From Luscinia megarhynchos (lineage: Eukaryota > Chordata > Aves > Passeriformes > Turdidae), in the NCBI GenBank assembly GCA_034336665.1, contig CM067592.1, forward strand, positions 36,893,889-36,957,888: a stretch of DNA of 64,000 nucleotides, given 5' to 3'. Under the pieces are notes generated by a model. The model was not told where the DNA came from, did not search any database, and saw only the letters and a program-made list of their open reading frames with translations. Below, in pieces: positions 9,785 to 22,800 of the stretch. The first letter of the stretch is position 1. Each line of letters opens with the position of its first letter. The translations under genes were made by a program, and so were the position numbers.

Positions 9785-9932
9785 ATTCACAGTCACACAC
9801 TCACAGAGTATTCTGAGTTGGAAGGGGCCCACAAGGATCACTGGCTCCAGCTCTTACGTGGTGGCCCATAGAGGGATGGAGCCCAGTTCCTTGGTGTTGT
9901 TAGCACCAGGCTCTAACCAGCTGGTTCATGTC
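9785..9932 (-). mobile_element. tRNA-Ile-derived SINE with CR1 tail (TguSINE1-like)
   Basis: On the minus strand, about 9932-9863 resembles tRNA-Ile: a 'GCTGGTTAGAGCCTGGTGCT' stretch containing the D-stem region and an anticodon-arm-like loop, then a B-box-like GGGCTCCATCCC and a 3' end like GGGCCA. From about 9862 to 9785 it continues into a CR1-type tail with 'GATCCTTGTGGGCCCCTTCC' and degenerate TTCTGTGA repeats. Such tRNA-Ile/CR1 chimeras are known from passerines as TguSINE1, moved by the CR1 machinery. It splits the surrounding CR1, and about 90 bases of CR1 seem missing at the junction. Family name from memory; copy is decayed. Confidence 0.7.
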
Positions 9933-10890
9933 CAGCCTGCTATCCTGCAGTATCCATCAGTCCTTCCCATCAGGGCTACTCTCCATCTGTTCATCCTCAA
10001 GCCTGTGTTGATATCAAGGGTTGCCCTGACTGAGGTGCAGCACCTTACCCTTGGTCTTGTTGAACCATGGGCCCACTTCTTAAGCTCTTCCAGGTCCCTC
10101 TGGATGGCATCCTTCAGGTGTGTCAACAGCACCACTCAGCTTTTGGTGTCGCCTGCAAACTTACTGAGGGTGCACTTGATCCCTGTGTCTATGTCACTAA
10201 TATCAAGCAGTCCTGGTACCAGTGTGAGCCCCTGAGGCAGCCACTTGTCACTGATTTCCATTCAGACATTGAGCTATTCATCACTGCCCTTTGGGTGCAA
10301 CCATCCAGCCAGTTCCTTATCCACCAAGCAGATGACTCATCAAATCCTTCTCTCTCCAGTTTGGAGAGAAGAATGAAGTGACCATGGCAAAGGTCTTACA
10401 GAAGTCCATATAGATGACATCTATGGCCATTCCTTTATCCATTGATGTAGCCACCCCACCATAGAAGATCTCTGGGTTTGTCAGGGAGGACTTGCCCTTG
10501 ATGAAGCTGTGGTGTCTGTCCTGAATCGCCTGCTAAAGCAAAGCCTAGGAGGAACTTCCTATGAACTTCCAAGGCACAGAGGGGAGGCTGACAGTTCACT
10601 AGTTTCCGGAATTTGTTCTACCCTTTTAAAAGATGAGTGCCATCTTCCCACTTTTCCAGTCACCTGGGATTTCACCTGACTGATATCAGTTTTCACATAT
10701 CAAGAAGACTGTCTTGCCAATTTTATCAGCCAATTCTCTCAGAAGTTTGGAATGCATTTCATCAGATTTTGTAGATTTATGTATGTTCAGGTTCTTCTCT
10801 TACTGTGGGAGGGACTTGCTCCCCCAAGTCCCTGGCTTGACATCCATCCACTCATGAGGATACACAAGCTTGCCTGAAATAGATTTTTAA
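9933..10890 (-). mobile_element. CR1 LINE reverse-transcriptase region (minus orientation, decayed)
   Basis: Minus-strand translation, allowing frameshifts, gives CR1 ORF2 remnants. From about 10340 down these are a 'NW-LDG' type segment, a VPQG-like motif (here LPQG), then 'TLSKFAGDT' at about 10130-10175, where functional CR1 has the catalytic FADDT box. One of the two catalytic aspartates is thus changed. Further upstream are CR1-typical thumb and palm sections to about 10880. The copy is truncated at its 5' end, frameshifted and cannot be active. The far boundary is approximate. Confidence 0.85.
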
Positions 10891-13800
10891 TCCACCGTCT
10901 CCTTCTTTTTCAATATCCTTTTGACATTTATAATATTCACTTAAAAATTGAGTTGCATCCTTGTAAGGCTGGGGGTTGTTATTTATATATGAAATAGTAA
11001 GTTTCACTGAGAGATTTACCCAGTGCATCTAGTAAAGTAAACATGGAAGTATTTCACAATACAGTATTGCTTGACTTCTTTTTTGAACTCTCTTCCAATC
11101 TAAACTATAAACTAGACCACACATGCTGTTGAAACAAATCTAAGTAGGACATCTACCCTTTTTTGGTCCTAAGAAAGGCAAAAATAATGGGGAAGCCAAC
11201 TGATTCCTGGTCACCTGCTAAGCCGTTATAGACAGGTTTTAAATAACCATATTCTATGAAGGTAAATATGAACCATACACACTGTCAATATGTGTGACAG
11301 GATAGCCCCCTTCATCCTCCCTGCCCCACATAAAACCTCTTCCTTTGCAATTATCTCCATACGCAGTGTGATTTGGCCTTAGATAAGAACACTAGGTGGG
11401 AGTTGTGCTGAGATGAGAACACTGGGTAGGAATTTCAGGAGGAATTGTCTGGATGCTCACATAATTAATGCATTCCAGAGATAGAGAAGCTGTGCTGATC
11501 GAGGTTGTGACCTGGTTACATGTCAGCCTGCAAAAGGGAGCTGGAGTCAGGCAAAACCATTTCCAAGGCTGCAGTCAGTTTCTGGGTAGATCCCTCCCAG
11601 GCAGGGATGCCTGCATTGTGCATCCAGCCTGAGGACGAGGAAACACTCACTTTTGGAAGGATGAGTAAAAGTGCTAGAACCTTATATGTGCAGATAAAAT
11701 TCTAAAGTAACTACATTGGTGCTTTGTTGCTTTGTAATTGAAAATTCTGTAAGCCAAAGACTGTAAATGTAATTTCTATCTGAGCCTGCTTATATTATAA
11801 CCCTTAAGACATGGTTATATTATACTGTATTAGCAATAAATCTAATCCTAATCATCCACAAAATCAGTATAATATTTGTCATGCCTGACCAAGAGTCTGC
11901 TTCTCTTCCATGTCAAACGATTTTCAACATTACAATTTTATGGGAGTTCTTTGGTGTACATATCAACATATATACACACACACAGAAGCAGTTATATTTT
12001 TTTGTTGTTGTTGGATTATTTTGGTTTGTTAACCTTTTTTACTTCCAAATTTTTCAAATGTTTACAACTACCCAGAGGCAGCTAGTAGGTTTGTGTTCAA
12101 ATTTCTTTGAAATCTGTATCATACTTAACACAAGTATAACACAAACTCTGGAAAGGTAACACCTGATTTGGTTTCCTACGTCTTCTACTCCCAAATTCAA
12201 TTTCTGTATTAGAATTTGAAGGTGACTGTAATGAAACATGCCATTCAGAAATATATCCTCAGTGTGTTCAATTTAGTAGCTCTCCTTGATGTATACTGTG
12301 ATGATATTTGCCTACAGCATTGTTTACACACAAAAGTATCTGTGATTAAAATAAAATTGTCTTTCAAAACGATTTGATTAAAGCAATAAAAAGCTAATTC
12401 AACATACATTTGGAGTTAGCAAACTGACTTTGGTTGTTTTCCAGTAGGTCTCTTTAGACACAGCTGGCTTCATATCATCAAGAAATGGTGATGTCTTTAT
12501 TGAGTTGACCTGCTATAAAAGAGTGTCAGACTTGTTTATTACACCTTCTTAGAAGAGTTCCATTCTTTCATTCTACTGAAACAAAATGTATTTAGACTAA
12601 ATAGTGTGCTAAACATGAAGTAGGCATGCAAATATTTCAGAGTCCTGACCCAGATTACCAATTCAAATAAATCAATGTTACTCAATAAATAAACTAAGTG
12701 TGCTCAGGCAAGGATTTGCTTTGATTTAACTAGGTCTTTTAAAAGGCAGTTATAGTTAATCAGTGTAACTTTTGATACGGTCAGCAGCTTGCACTCTCTT
12801 AAGTCCATTTGTTCATTTGCTTTAAATATCAGGGGAGAAGAATGAACTAAGGTGGATTTCTATATGGAGGGAAATAGCATGGATAATTAGCAGATTTTAT
12901 TACAGGAAGAGCAGCTTTATTCATGCAGGTACATGTATCTGTCTTCCTACACGTCACCTAAAATTAAAAGATGTCAAAGCAGTTAGCAGAATTCTACTTT
13001 GTACCTCAACCACACCCTTAGCTGTGGTGTCTGAATGCTGGGATAAAAGAAAAATGTCTTTGTCTTAAAAGTTTAATTTGCAAAAGTGATGAATGATACA
13101 ATTACTTCCTTATTAGAGGCATAGCCTGAAACATTTCCAGACAGCCTGATTTTCAGAATATGCTGAGCACCTAACTTTTGAAAATCAGATTTTCTAACTT
13201 GACATTCAAACAAGAATCATTTGCAGTCATGGATAGCTTTGAAAACATATCTGCTTTCTGCAGCTAACAAAAATTAAGGACTTCAGATATGACAGAGAAA
13301 TACAGTCAGTCATAAACTTGTTATTGTGCCAATAACAAGCATTAAAGTATTGAGGTGGGAGATCTTGGTAACACATAATAGCTGTGGTTTTCTTTTCAGG
13401 TGAATTATTAAATGTGCTCATTTTTCTGATGTGTCAAAATACACAGAGCCACCAGCTGCTTGCAGTTGCATTGCAAATGAGTATTTCACCCTTTCTACAA
13501 ATAGCAATCATTCTGTGTGTGCATCGAAGGCAAGCTCTTTCTGCTTGCCTGAGGTTATTGGTCTTTTCAAAATTCTGCAAGAGGAATGGATCAGCTCTAG
13601 AGCGACTGTAAAGCTGAGACTCAAGTTGCTCCTTTGGGGAAAATGGTTAGCAACAGTGGTGCTCTGGAGATTTCCCAAACTCTGGGAACTAAGTTGAATG
13701 CTAGCAGCATGCTGTTTTCTGGAGCCAGACCTAATATCCATGGCTGGATAGCCCAAACATGTCCAGAGACTTACAGATATTACACATTAGAGATGGAAAA

Positions 13801-16800
13801 TAAATTTTTGAACATTCTCCATTTCTATTGCAATATTATGCAATCACGGTGAGATTAGTCATTGTGTTAAATTTTTCAGTAGTTTATTTTGATCTATTTT
13901 TAAACATCTTAGGTGATAAGCTAAGGAGTTCCTACCACCTTCTTTCAAATGATTTCTTTGTTTGGAAACATCTCATATATTTGATGAAAATTCACCACCT
14001 TTAGATAAGATTGTTCATAGCTATATTTCTTTTCCCCATGCAGGTATCTTTCTAAAAGTATGAATTACTCTGAAATTCATAAAATTAAGTACTAGGGTAA
14101 TGATTGGCATAGTACCCGTGCACTTCAGTTCATTATACTGAGTCTCTTTGTGCAGCAATGTTTAGTTACTTTTATCTCATGTGTTCAGACTCTATACTGA
14201 GCTGAAGCTAACTAGGGTTAGGATTTAGAATAACAATTTTTCAAATACTCTTGTAAAATCAGCAACATTTTAGCAAGTTAATAGCATTTAAATTTGCTTC
14301 ATTCTGTTCTAGCCTCAGCTTCATACCTTTACTCCACAAATCTATTTGGTACCTGTTTCTGTTTTTCGTGGCCTTTGCCCCGTTCTGGATATACCCTACT
14401 TATTCATTGAAGGCTACAATCCGTTACATAAAAAATTAAAAATAGTGGAAAAGGTACTTTTTAAATTAAGCTTGTCTTGTGAGGAAAGCAGCCTTACAGA
14501 TTCATACCCTGTCTTTGGTTTCTACTTTCGGCATTTCCTTCTTTAAACTTGGCTGTAAAAGAGAGAAAATTCCCCATTATCTGCTTGCCTCTTTCTTAAG
14601 GCTCAAGTTGGTTTTATTCCAGCGTAAGTCTGAGTTAAGTTCACAGAGACTTGGTTTTGTAATAGTTTTTCCATACCAGTGGGAAGATGGTACAGATGTG
14701 CTGTAGAGTTGAGGTTTTGCAATACACCCGTGGTACCTCTTTTGGGATTGTAAAGCTAGTCCTGTTTTAAAACCTTTTATAATATCCTGTTCAAGGGATA
14801 TCTGTATTTCATAGTTGGTTTTAACCTAAGTTTAACCTAACATATGTAACTGCATTAGACATCAGGACTTTTTGACAGAAAAGTGGGATCACTAACTGAT
14901 CACTCTTTCTGGGTTGTGAATTCTAGCATGCTATTTATCCTCAACTCTAATGAATTCTTGCACACTGAAAAGTTTAGCAGTATGTTCTGATTTGGAGAAT
15001 CTTATTTCAAGACAGTGAATTTCTTCACGGGGAGATCAAAGGATCATATATGCATGTGGCTAGAACTAGTGTCCGATAAATATTTTCACCATTCTTTGTT
15101 CCACTGAGGAATGATTGCCCCTTTGTGATAAAATCATTATACTTATTTTCCCAGTGCCTACATTTTTTTCCCTGCCATTTTTCCCACTCAGGCTTTTTCT
15201 TTTTCCTTCTTATTTTTTCGTCCCTGCTCACATTTAGAAAAAAACAGCAGAGGAGTTGTCTTCTACTAGACCATATTTACTGATACTGCTATGACCTCTC
15301 CAGCTGCCTTTTGCCAACTTTCGTAACTGATTTTCTCTTCAAACAATTATTTGTTAAAGGTAAAGCATTGTACAAGTGCATGCCTAGATGTAGTTCTGTA
15401 AGAATTTTTCAGGATCATTTGAGTGGCCATCCCGAAACCTTTCTGTGGATTTGGGAATGTTCCAGAAACTAGAAGTTACAGCCAGGTGGAAAATTGCAAT
15501 CTGAGTGGCACACTACAGATGTGCATGGCTCAGAGCAGATAGTTCAGAGAAAACCATTTGAACGAATCCACATGAAGTGTGTAGTGAATTATTAAAGAAT
15601 GCGGCAAAATATAAGTTTGCTTGCAAATCATTTGAGAACAAAAAATGGGTCAAAAACTGTCAAACAAGAAGCTTGTTGTGAACAGTTCAGGCAGTATTAG
15701 ACTTCTTTTAGGTGGAATGTGACCCTGCTAACCCTGAAGTGTGAGTTAGACCTTTGATGTTCAAGGGGATTCCAAATTAGGCAGACATAGTTCATCCAGC
15801 CTGAGACAGTAGCATGTAAGTGCCTGGTGCAAACTCTCCCTTCTGCTGAACCAGGCCTGGTTTCTAGCCAGCCTTGAAACATGCAAGATCTAGTAAAATG
15901 CTTTGGAAAAGTGGCCAAGAGTTGGCTAGACATCTGTTTCTTAAAAAAAAAATAAAAAAATTATGGAGACTGAAGGAAAGAAAATGGAGGAGAAATGGTA
16001 GTTTAACAGGGAAGAGAAACTGCATGTTTCTCCTCCCTTCTTCCTTGTTTGTGAACAATTATTTAGCATGTATTGAGCTATCATTGTCATCATTATCATG
16101 TTCACTTTTATTGTGGTGGATCACATAGCAATGAATAAAATTCCTTTGGGTTTTTACACATATTGACTTGACAGCTCAGAAAAAAAGAAGTGGAGTTTAT
16201 TTCAGAAAACATGAATGCTGTAGGGAAAATGTTCTGATCACAGGTGAAAAGCATCATAATTTTTCTCCACTTTAGGCCTTACAGATTCAGTGTAATCCCA
16301 GTAATGTTCATGTCTGCAGGATGTATCTTGATGGGAGAATTTCTGCTATATAGGCACAGCTATGTAACAAAAAAGTTAATGTTCTCAGACTGCACATCTG
16401 AAAAGCAACAGAAGAATACAAGTTTCATTTCCTCTGAAATAGGTAGGCATTTATCATCATTATGGATGAAAATCACCCCCACACAAATAGCCAGAAAAGA
16501 AGTCCTGTGTATCCTTTTCCCAGAACTACAACTGACATGCTAAAAACTGGGCCAACGTAGGGTTGAAGAGAAGTTTCTGTGTTGTCCATCTTTGTCCAGA
16601 AAGACTTTATTGAAAGAATCAGAGCTTTGTCCCAAAGAAAAACTAGTGAAGATGGGTTTTGTTCATTGAACTTGCCCTGAAAACAGTAAGGGGAAAACTC
16701 TTGTCCACATTGGCAATATGGTGAAAATCCAGCTGTGTAGAATAATGGGAACCATTTCCATCAGCAAGTATTGTCCTGCAATTTGGGTCAATATTTCCCC

Positions 16801-19800
16801 AGGAATGTAAAGCTATTAGTCACATCCCTGCAAGCTCTCTCCCCATGAATAGCACCAGCTTATTTTTATCTGCCATATATTTTTTAAACTGGAACATATT
16901 AAACAAAATTAAATTCAGTAAAAGAAAATTATTAGAGCTGTATTTGAAAAAAAAAAAGTGTATATTATTTTTTACCTCAAAAATTTAAATTATTGAAATG
17001 TAGTGCTGTTTAGGAGGACAGAGCCTTCCCTTTAATTCAGTTTAAGTGGTAAAGCACAAGGTAATTCATTTAGAAATAGGGTAATTTCCTGTACTTTACT
17101 AAGTCTTGTTATGTGAACGTAGGAAAAACAGAAATATCAGAAAGCCTTCTATGATATATAATGCATACTGTGTTTTCTGAACTGTTGAGAACACAGTTCT
17201 CTCAGTGCCCTTTTCTTACTCTCAACCCTAAGCGATCTATTAGCCACTGCTACTCTTATCAGATGGCTTATCTATGGAATGAGCTAGTACTATTCCAGGA
17301 ACAAATTCTTGTGCTATATAAGGACAAGTGAAATAAGGTTTTGGTGACAAAATTTTAATCTTTCTTCATTGTAGATCATGAGAAAGTGTACTGACTTTCA
17401 TCAGTGAGAATCCTTAATTGGACCCCAGGTCTCCAGTGATTGTTTTGTAGTGTCATAAATCATCTGTGATCCACTTTTGAGGTCACAGAAACATCTCTGT
17501 ATGTTTGGTTCTGTTGTCTTTCTCTCTAAATTTGGTTTTATATAATTATAACAGAATAACACGCTTTGAGTACCTTTTGGTTTTTGTCCTGTAAGAGGCT
17601 AATAAACCATTTGGGCTGTTTTATAACATGGTGAGTGCTATTTTGCAGTGTTTCATTAGCCACAAATCCACAACTCACCTTCAGGAATTCTGAATGACAG
17701 ACTAAAGATATTTTTGCAGCTGTTCTATGGGACCTCATGGAAGTCTTGTTCCCTTTAAAGAAAAAAAAAAAAACACTGACCTTTTTATATATAAATCAGT
17801 CCTTTTGTCAGGTCTCTATAAAGCAAGAAGTCTCATCTCTGCTAAATCTGAGTACTGACCATTTATCCATATGCTTGTGGATAGTTCAAATATCATCTCT
17901 CCTGTAAAATATTTTTTCTGTAGGATTGAATGAAGTGAACTCCTTCAAATAGGATATAATATGCTCCAAAATGCTTTGAATGGCTGTTCACTTAATAAAA
18001 CATCGCCTAAAGCAATACTATCTTCTGACTATTATATGGTGTTTCACGAGTTGACTTTTAAATTGAATTCCCTGCCATCTTTATGTACCAGAGAACATCT
18101 TGAAAAAATCAAGCTACAAATAGTGACGGTTTTCTAAAGGTCAAAGAAATTGTAAGGAGGGAAAAAAAAGAAAGACTTTTCTGAAAAGAAATATTCAGGA
18201 AGCCCTGAATATTTATATACTGATATCATCTTTAGACCTCCAGGGTGTTTCAGAGTACAGACAGCTACAGTTTTTAATAAAAATGTTTTCCAAACTGAAT
18301 TTCATTTCTCTTTTCAGATATATTAAAAAATATTAGTTTTCCAACTCATACTTCTTTGTTTGAGTTTAATAGTTAATGTTTGGTTCTTTTCCAAAACAAT
18401 TTTATGTCCATTTTAAAAGTGCTAAGGCTTGGAATATAGAACTGCCAAGGACTGTTTGGTAAAACATATGCTAAAGACTTGCCTGGAAGGTAGTGGAAGG
18501 GGATGGATGGTTCGTTTGAAATGATCTTTGTTTGCATGACAATGTTTTAGTACACAAAATGCGTGTTCTATACTGCTGCTTTGAAAGGGCAGTTGGTTTA
18601 CTCAGTATTAAGTCAGTGTGCAGATGACTGCCTGTTCATCCACTCTGAATACTCTCGTGACAGTCTTCCATTTTTCAATCTTACCAGGATGCACAAGCAT
18701 CTACTGTTCTTGTCATGGTGATGAGATACCATATATCTGTTGGCAGAGAGATATATCTGGCCTTGCTCAGCATCAGTCCATTTACATCTCTGCACTGTAT
18801 CTCTGTACCATATTTTCTACAGCTGAGATATAAGAGGAACTGCTTCTGCTTGCCATCTGGGAAGAGCTGAAAGATCATTAACAGGAAATATTTCCAAAAA
18901 CATAATTAATGGACTTGGACAGTCATCCAAAGGTCTGTGGAATGCAATGGCAAATGACATCTTTCTCTAAAGAGTACAAAGGCCAGGTGTAAGGTGAAGA
19001 AACAAAGAATATGAGGTCCTTGAATAATATCCAAACACATGCAGGTATAAGCCTTTCTTGGCCTTTAGTAACCTGTCAAGAACTGGGCAGTGATGTGATT
19101 AGAGGGTGTGAGGCAAGACAGAGACAAAGTGGGGATGCACACTTCACAGCAAGAGTGTCATTTGCCATCCTCCCAGTTCAGGTCAGCTCTCTTCTCATTG
19201 GCAGTGAGAAGATGGATTTTTGAATGGAAGCACCCATGTGTTTCTGCATTTCTACTGGAGAGCTGCTCCTGTGCTCCTGTGCTGGACTGTGGACAGAGGC
19301 TTGGTAGCTGGCACAGGAGCATTTGTGCCAAATAGCAAAGGTGTGTGGTAATCACCATCTAGGCACAGTTGCCATCATCACAGAATTAAGATTTTGTCTG
19401 TGTTGGCTGGACACAATGGCAAGCAAAACAATATGGGTTGTAAGATATCATAACTTAGGAGGATTTATGAATTTGAACCCTGTCACACACTGTCAGTGGT
19501 GCCTGTCTTCTACCTTGTCCACAGTGATGGGCCAGGCAAAACCCCAGATGCTGTGTGGGCTCGTGGCAGGACACAGGAGTATTGAATACAAAATCTGGTT
19601 CCTTAGGGCTGAGTGCAGAGGCAGAAGAGCTGTTTGCCTTGTGCCTGTAATTGCCTAAATTGTCTTTCCATCTAGTAGGGAGACCAAGACAGCTGTTAAA
19701 TGGGACTTAGAAAAGCTCCATGTGAACCACAAGTGGATGCACCATGGCCTCAGCAGAAAGCCAGCTGTGTAGCTTCAAGGAGCAGCAATTTGTATATGAG

Positions 19801-22800
19801 AAAAGGGAGAAAACCTCATTTGCAAGCACTTAAAATGTAAAATTTGGGGGCTCTACAGTTTGTGCAGTTGACAATGAGCATGGATTAGTGGGATTCTACT
19901 TCTGGTACTACAGGCTTTGTGTGCTCCACCACAGGTCTTAGAAAGACTAAGGTATTTTGGGTAGCACCCAGAGGTGGAACTGGGAACAGTGGAAAAGAAT
20001 TAGGAAAGAAAAAATATTCTCACCTTGGAGAAAATCATTAGAAGGTGACAAGAGCTCTGTTGTGTCTGAGTTTCAATCTTAGACCAGGTAAAGCCAGAGA
20101 CTATATGGCAGGGAAAAAGATTCAATTTCAAAAAGGTGGGCTATGAGTTTGCATTTTGGCTGAAAAGAATAGGACTGGAGGTGTTTTTTACACACTGGGT
20201 CAACTTTTCCTGGGCATTTATTGCACTTGCGTTTGAAAGAAAGTAGTAAAAACATAAATACCTGATTTATCAAAGAGAGTTTATGCAACAAATTAACCTT
20301 GAAAGAAGAATGTTGTCTCTGCCTTAAAGCAAATGAGATGCAGAGGAATGGGCACAAAGGATTCCTTGCTTGGTTCTGCAGTCTGACAGTAAGAAAACAA
20401 AGCAGGAAACTCTCATCTATCTTTCTGAACAAAGAAGTGGTGTAAATGAAGGAGAGCTCACGCCAGTGGAAATCTCTAGGTGCTGCTGATTTCGATTCAC
20501 CTAAATTGGTGCTTGTCTGTAGCATTCCAGAGCCATGCACAGACTTGACAAGTAAAATCACAGTATAATTTGTGACTCCTGAAAACAAATTAATGAAGGC
20601 AATAAAACCAAATGTTTTCTCAGAGATTACATGCGATGAAATGAGATGAGAGAGAGAGAGGGAAGAGTGAAGTAGAGGGAGGAGTATGGTTGTTCTAGTT
20701 CATGGCTATATCCTGTCCAACTTGTCTGTTTTCACTTCCTCATTCCTGGCTTCAGAGTTCCTTAGTCACTTTTCTTTCTATTTTCTCCAATTACTCCAAG
20801 ATCCAAGATGATCTCCTCTTTCAACTTGCTCAATCTGTGCCACTGGCCCTTTCCCATTGCATTTATGTATAGCTCATTAAAGAATAAATGTAACATGCAT
20901 TCCATGTCAGTGTCTTCATTTGTAGCCTTTGCTCTTTTTCTTTCATAGTTCCTTTTTTGTTATCATTTATACAGATGAAAAATTTTCTCAAGAAAATGTT
21001 CTATTGTGATTCACATTGTCTGTAGCAAAGAGTCAAAAGAGTGGGATGAGAAAAACAGTGCAGGAAAAGAAGGATGAGCCATAGTATAAAGCTCCAATTA
21101 AACAGATACAGATTACTCTCTGGCCAGAGTTGGAATCTGGTGTTCTGCTTAGCATCTATCTCCTATTCCACATTTCATAAGCAGACATGTTACCTACACC
21201 TGTAGTTTTCTGAATATTTCCCATTATAAGGCCCATTCTTATGACTGGTGCTAAATTTGCCAAATTGCTGTAACTGTTCAGGCAGAAAGATTTTCATTCC
21301 GAATATCAGCTTCAAAATTAATTTAGAGTGTCCTTGGAGTAAACAAAGTATGCTATTTATGTTTGTTTATTTTCAGATCACTCACCAATTCTACAATTTC
21401 AAGCAAGACCTTAAAGAAGAGGGCATGTTACCCTCATGACAGAATGTGCCCTCTGTTCCTTTTTCTTCCTTTGCTCCTTTTTCTTTCTTGCATGGAGCAT
21501 GCAAAACGCTCAAACACTACTCACATATTTTGCCAAATTTTATGGGGGGCTTTTGGTTTAGTTTAGTTAGTGGGTTGATGGGTTTTTGGCCTTGTTTTGT
21601 TTTTTTTTTTTTAAAGTAAGTCAGCAGAAACTTAAGAATTAAGCACAATGTCCTTGTCTGCTGACTACAGCCCACAGGAGACCAGCAGAAACCGAGTACT
21701 ATTTTTCTCCCCTCAATTTGTGCTTTTGAGTGTTTGTTTGACTCTTTTAATAGGAAGTTGCAACAGAAGAAGAGCTAGTTTCCTCTTCAAGGCAGAGGAT
21801 GTCTTCTTGAGCCACTGGATTGCTTCTCTACATTTTCTGCTGGACCACCATTTGAGTCAGTCTCTCCTTGCATGGCCGTTAGCCAAACAATTTTCTGACC
21901 TTCCAAGGAACATCTGCAGACAGGTTTTCATAATGGCTGAGAGCACAAAGGAGTGAGTAAAGCTGATTGCTGATGCCCTATACAGGCAGTAGAATGCAGT
22001 CAGGTTCTAGGTATGCCAAAAAAAACCAAACACCAGCCACTTGTTTTTGATATGCTGCTCTTTTTTCAGTGGTTTATACTCTCAGGCTGTGGGGTGAAGG
22101 CACTGAGCCTGCCAGTGGTCTAGCAAAGGCATGCTAGGAGCACCCCTAAGGCAGCCCAGAGGGAGTGAGTACTTGTGCATCCAGTGCAGAAACTTAAGAA
22201 CATTGTATCAAAAAATTAGAGACCCACCTGAGAAATGCAAATGCTGAAAACAGAGATAAACCATCTGCTTATTAAGTGGAACATAGCTTGGCTGGGTAAG
22301 AGGGAGATTTATGTGGCTGTGCAGTACTTTATGCGAGTTGAACAAATGGCATTAAAATTGGGAACTCTTGCAACTTCTAATTCCTGATTCTTGAAAGCTT
22401 GATTTTCCAGTCTGAGCAATATTTTGAAACAGGTGTTTAAGAGTGTATATGTACAGTTTCATTAGCATGCCTGGGATTTGCAGTTTCTGCCATGTATGCT
22501 ATATAAAAACTCTTCTAAAATACTTTGAAACTTTGAAAAATATTTTCAGGAGCCTGTTCCTTGTATCTCTTGGCCCATTAAGCTAAGTGCATGGACTGCT
22601 ATGAGGAAGAGAAAAATTAAAACTAGGACTTTTAAAACATATCTAAAATAACTTAGGATCACTTGCATAACTTGGAAAAAAATCAGTGTTTTAAAGCCCT
22701 CTGTTTCAGACTCTACATTTCACTGAGTTGTTTTGCTGGAAAAAGTTCTTCCTCATTCACTAGGACAATACACATGTATGACTTTAAAACCAGGACAATT

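Noticed and set aside
9863..9932. Functional tRNA-Ile gene
   Set aside because: The tRNA-like part is diverged in the D and acceptor arms and runs directly into a CR1 tail, so it is a SINE head and not a gene.
9768..10235. Plus-strand open frame of 155 codons
   Set aside because: It runs antisense through the CR1 and SINE sequences; the real signal is the minus-strand reverse transcriptase remnant.
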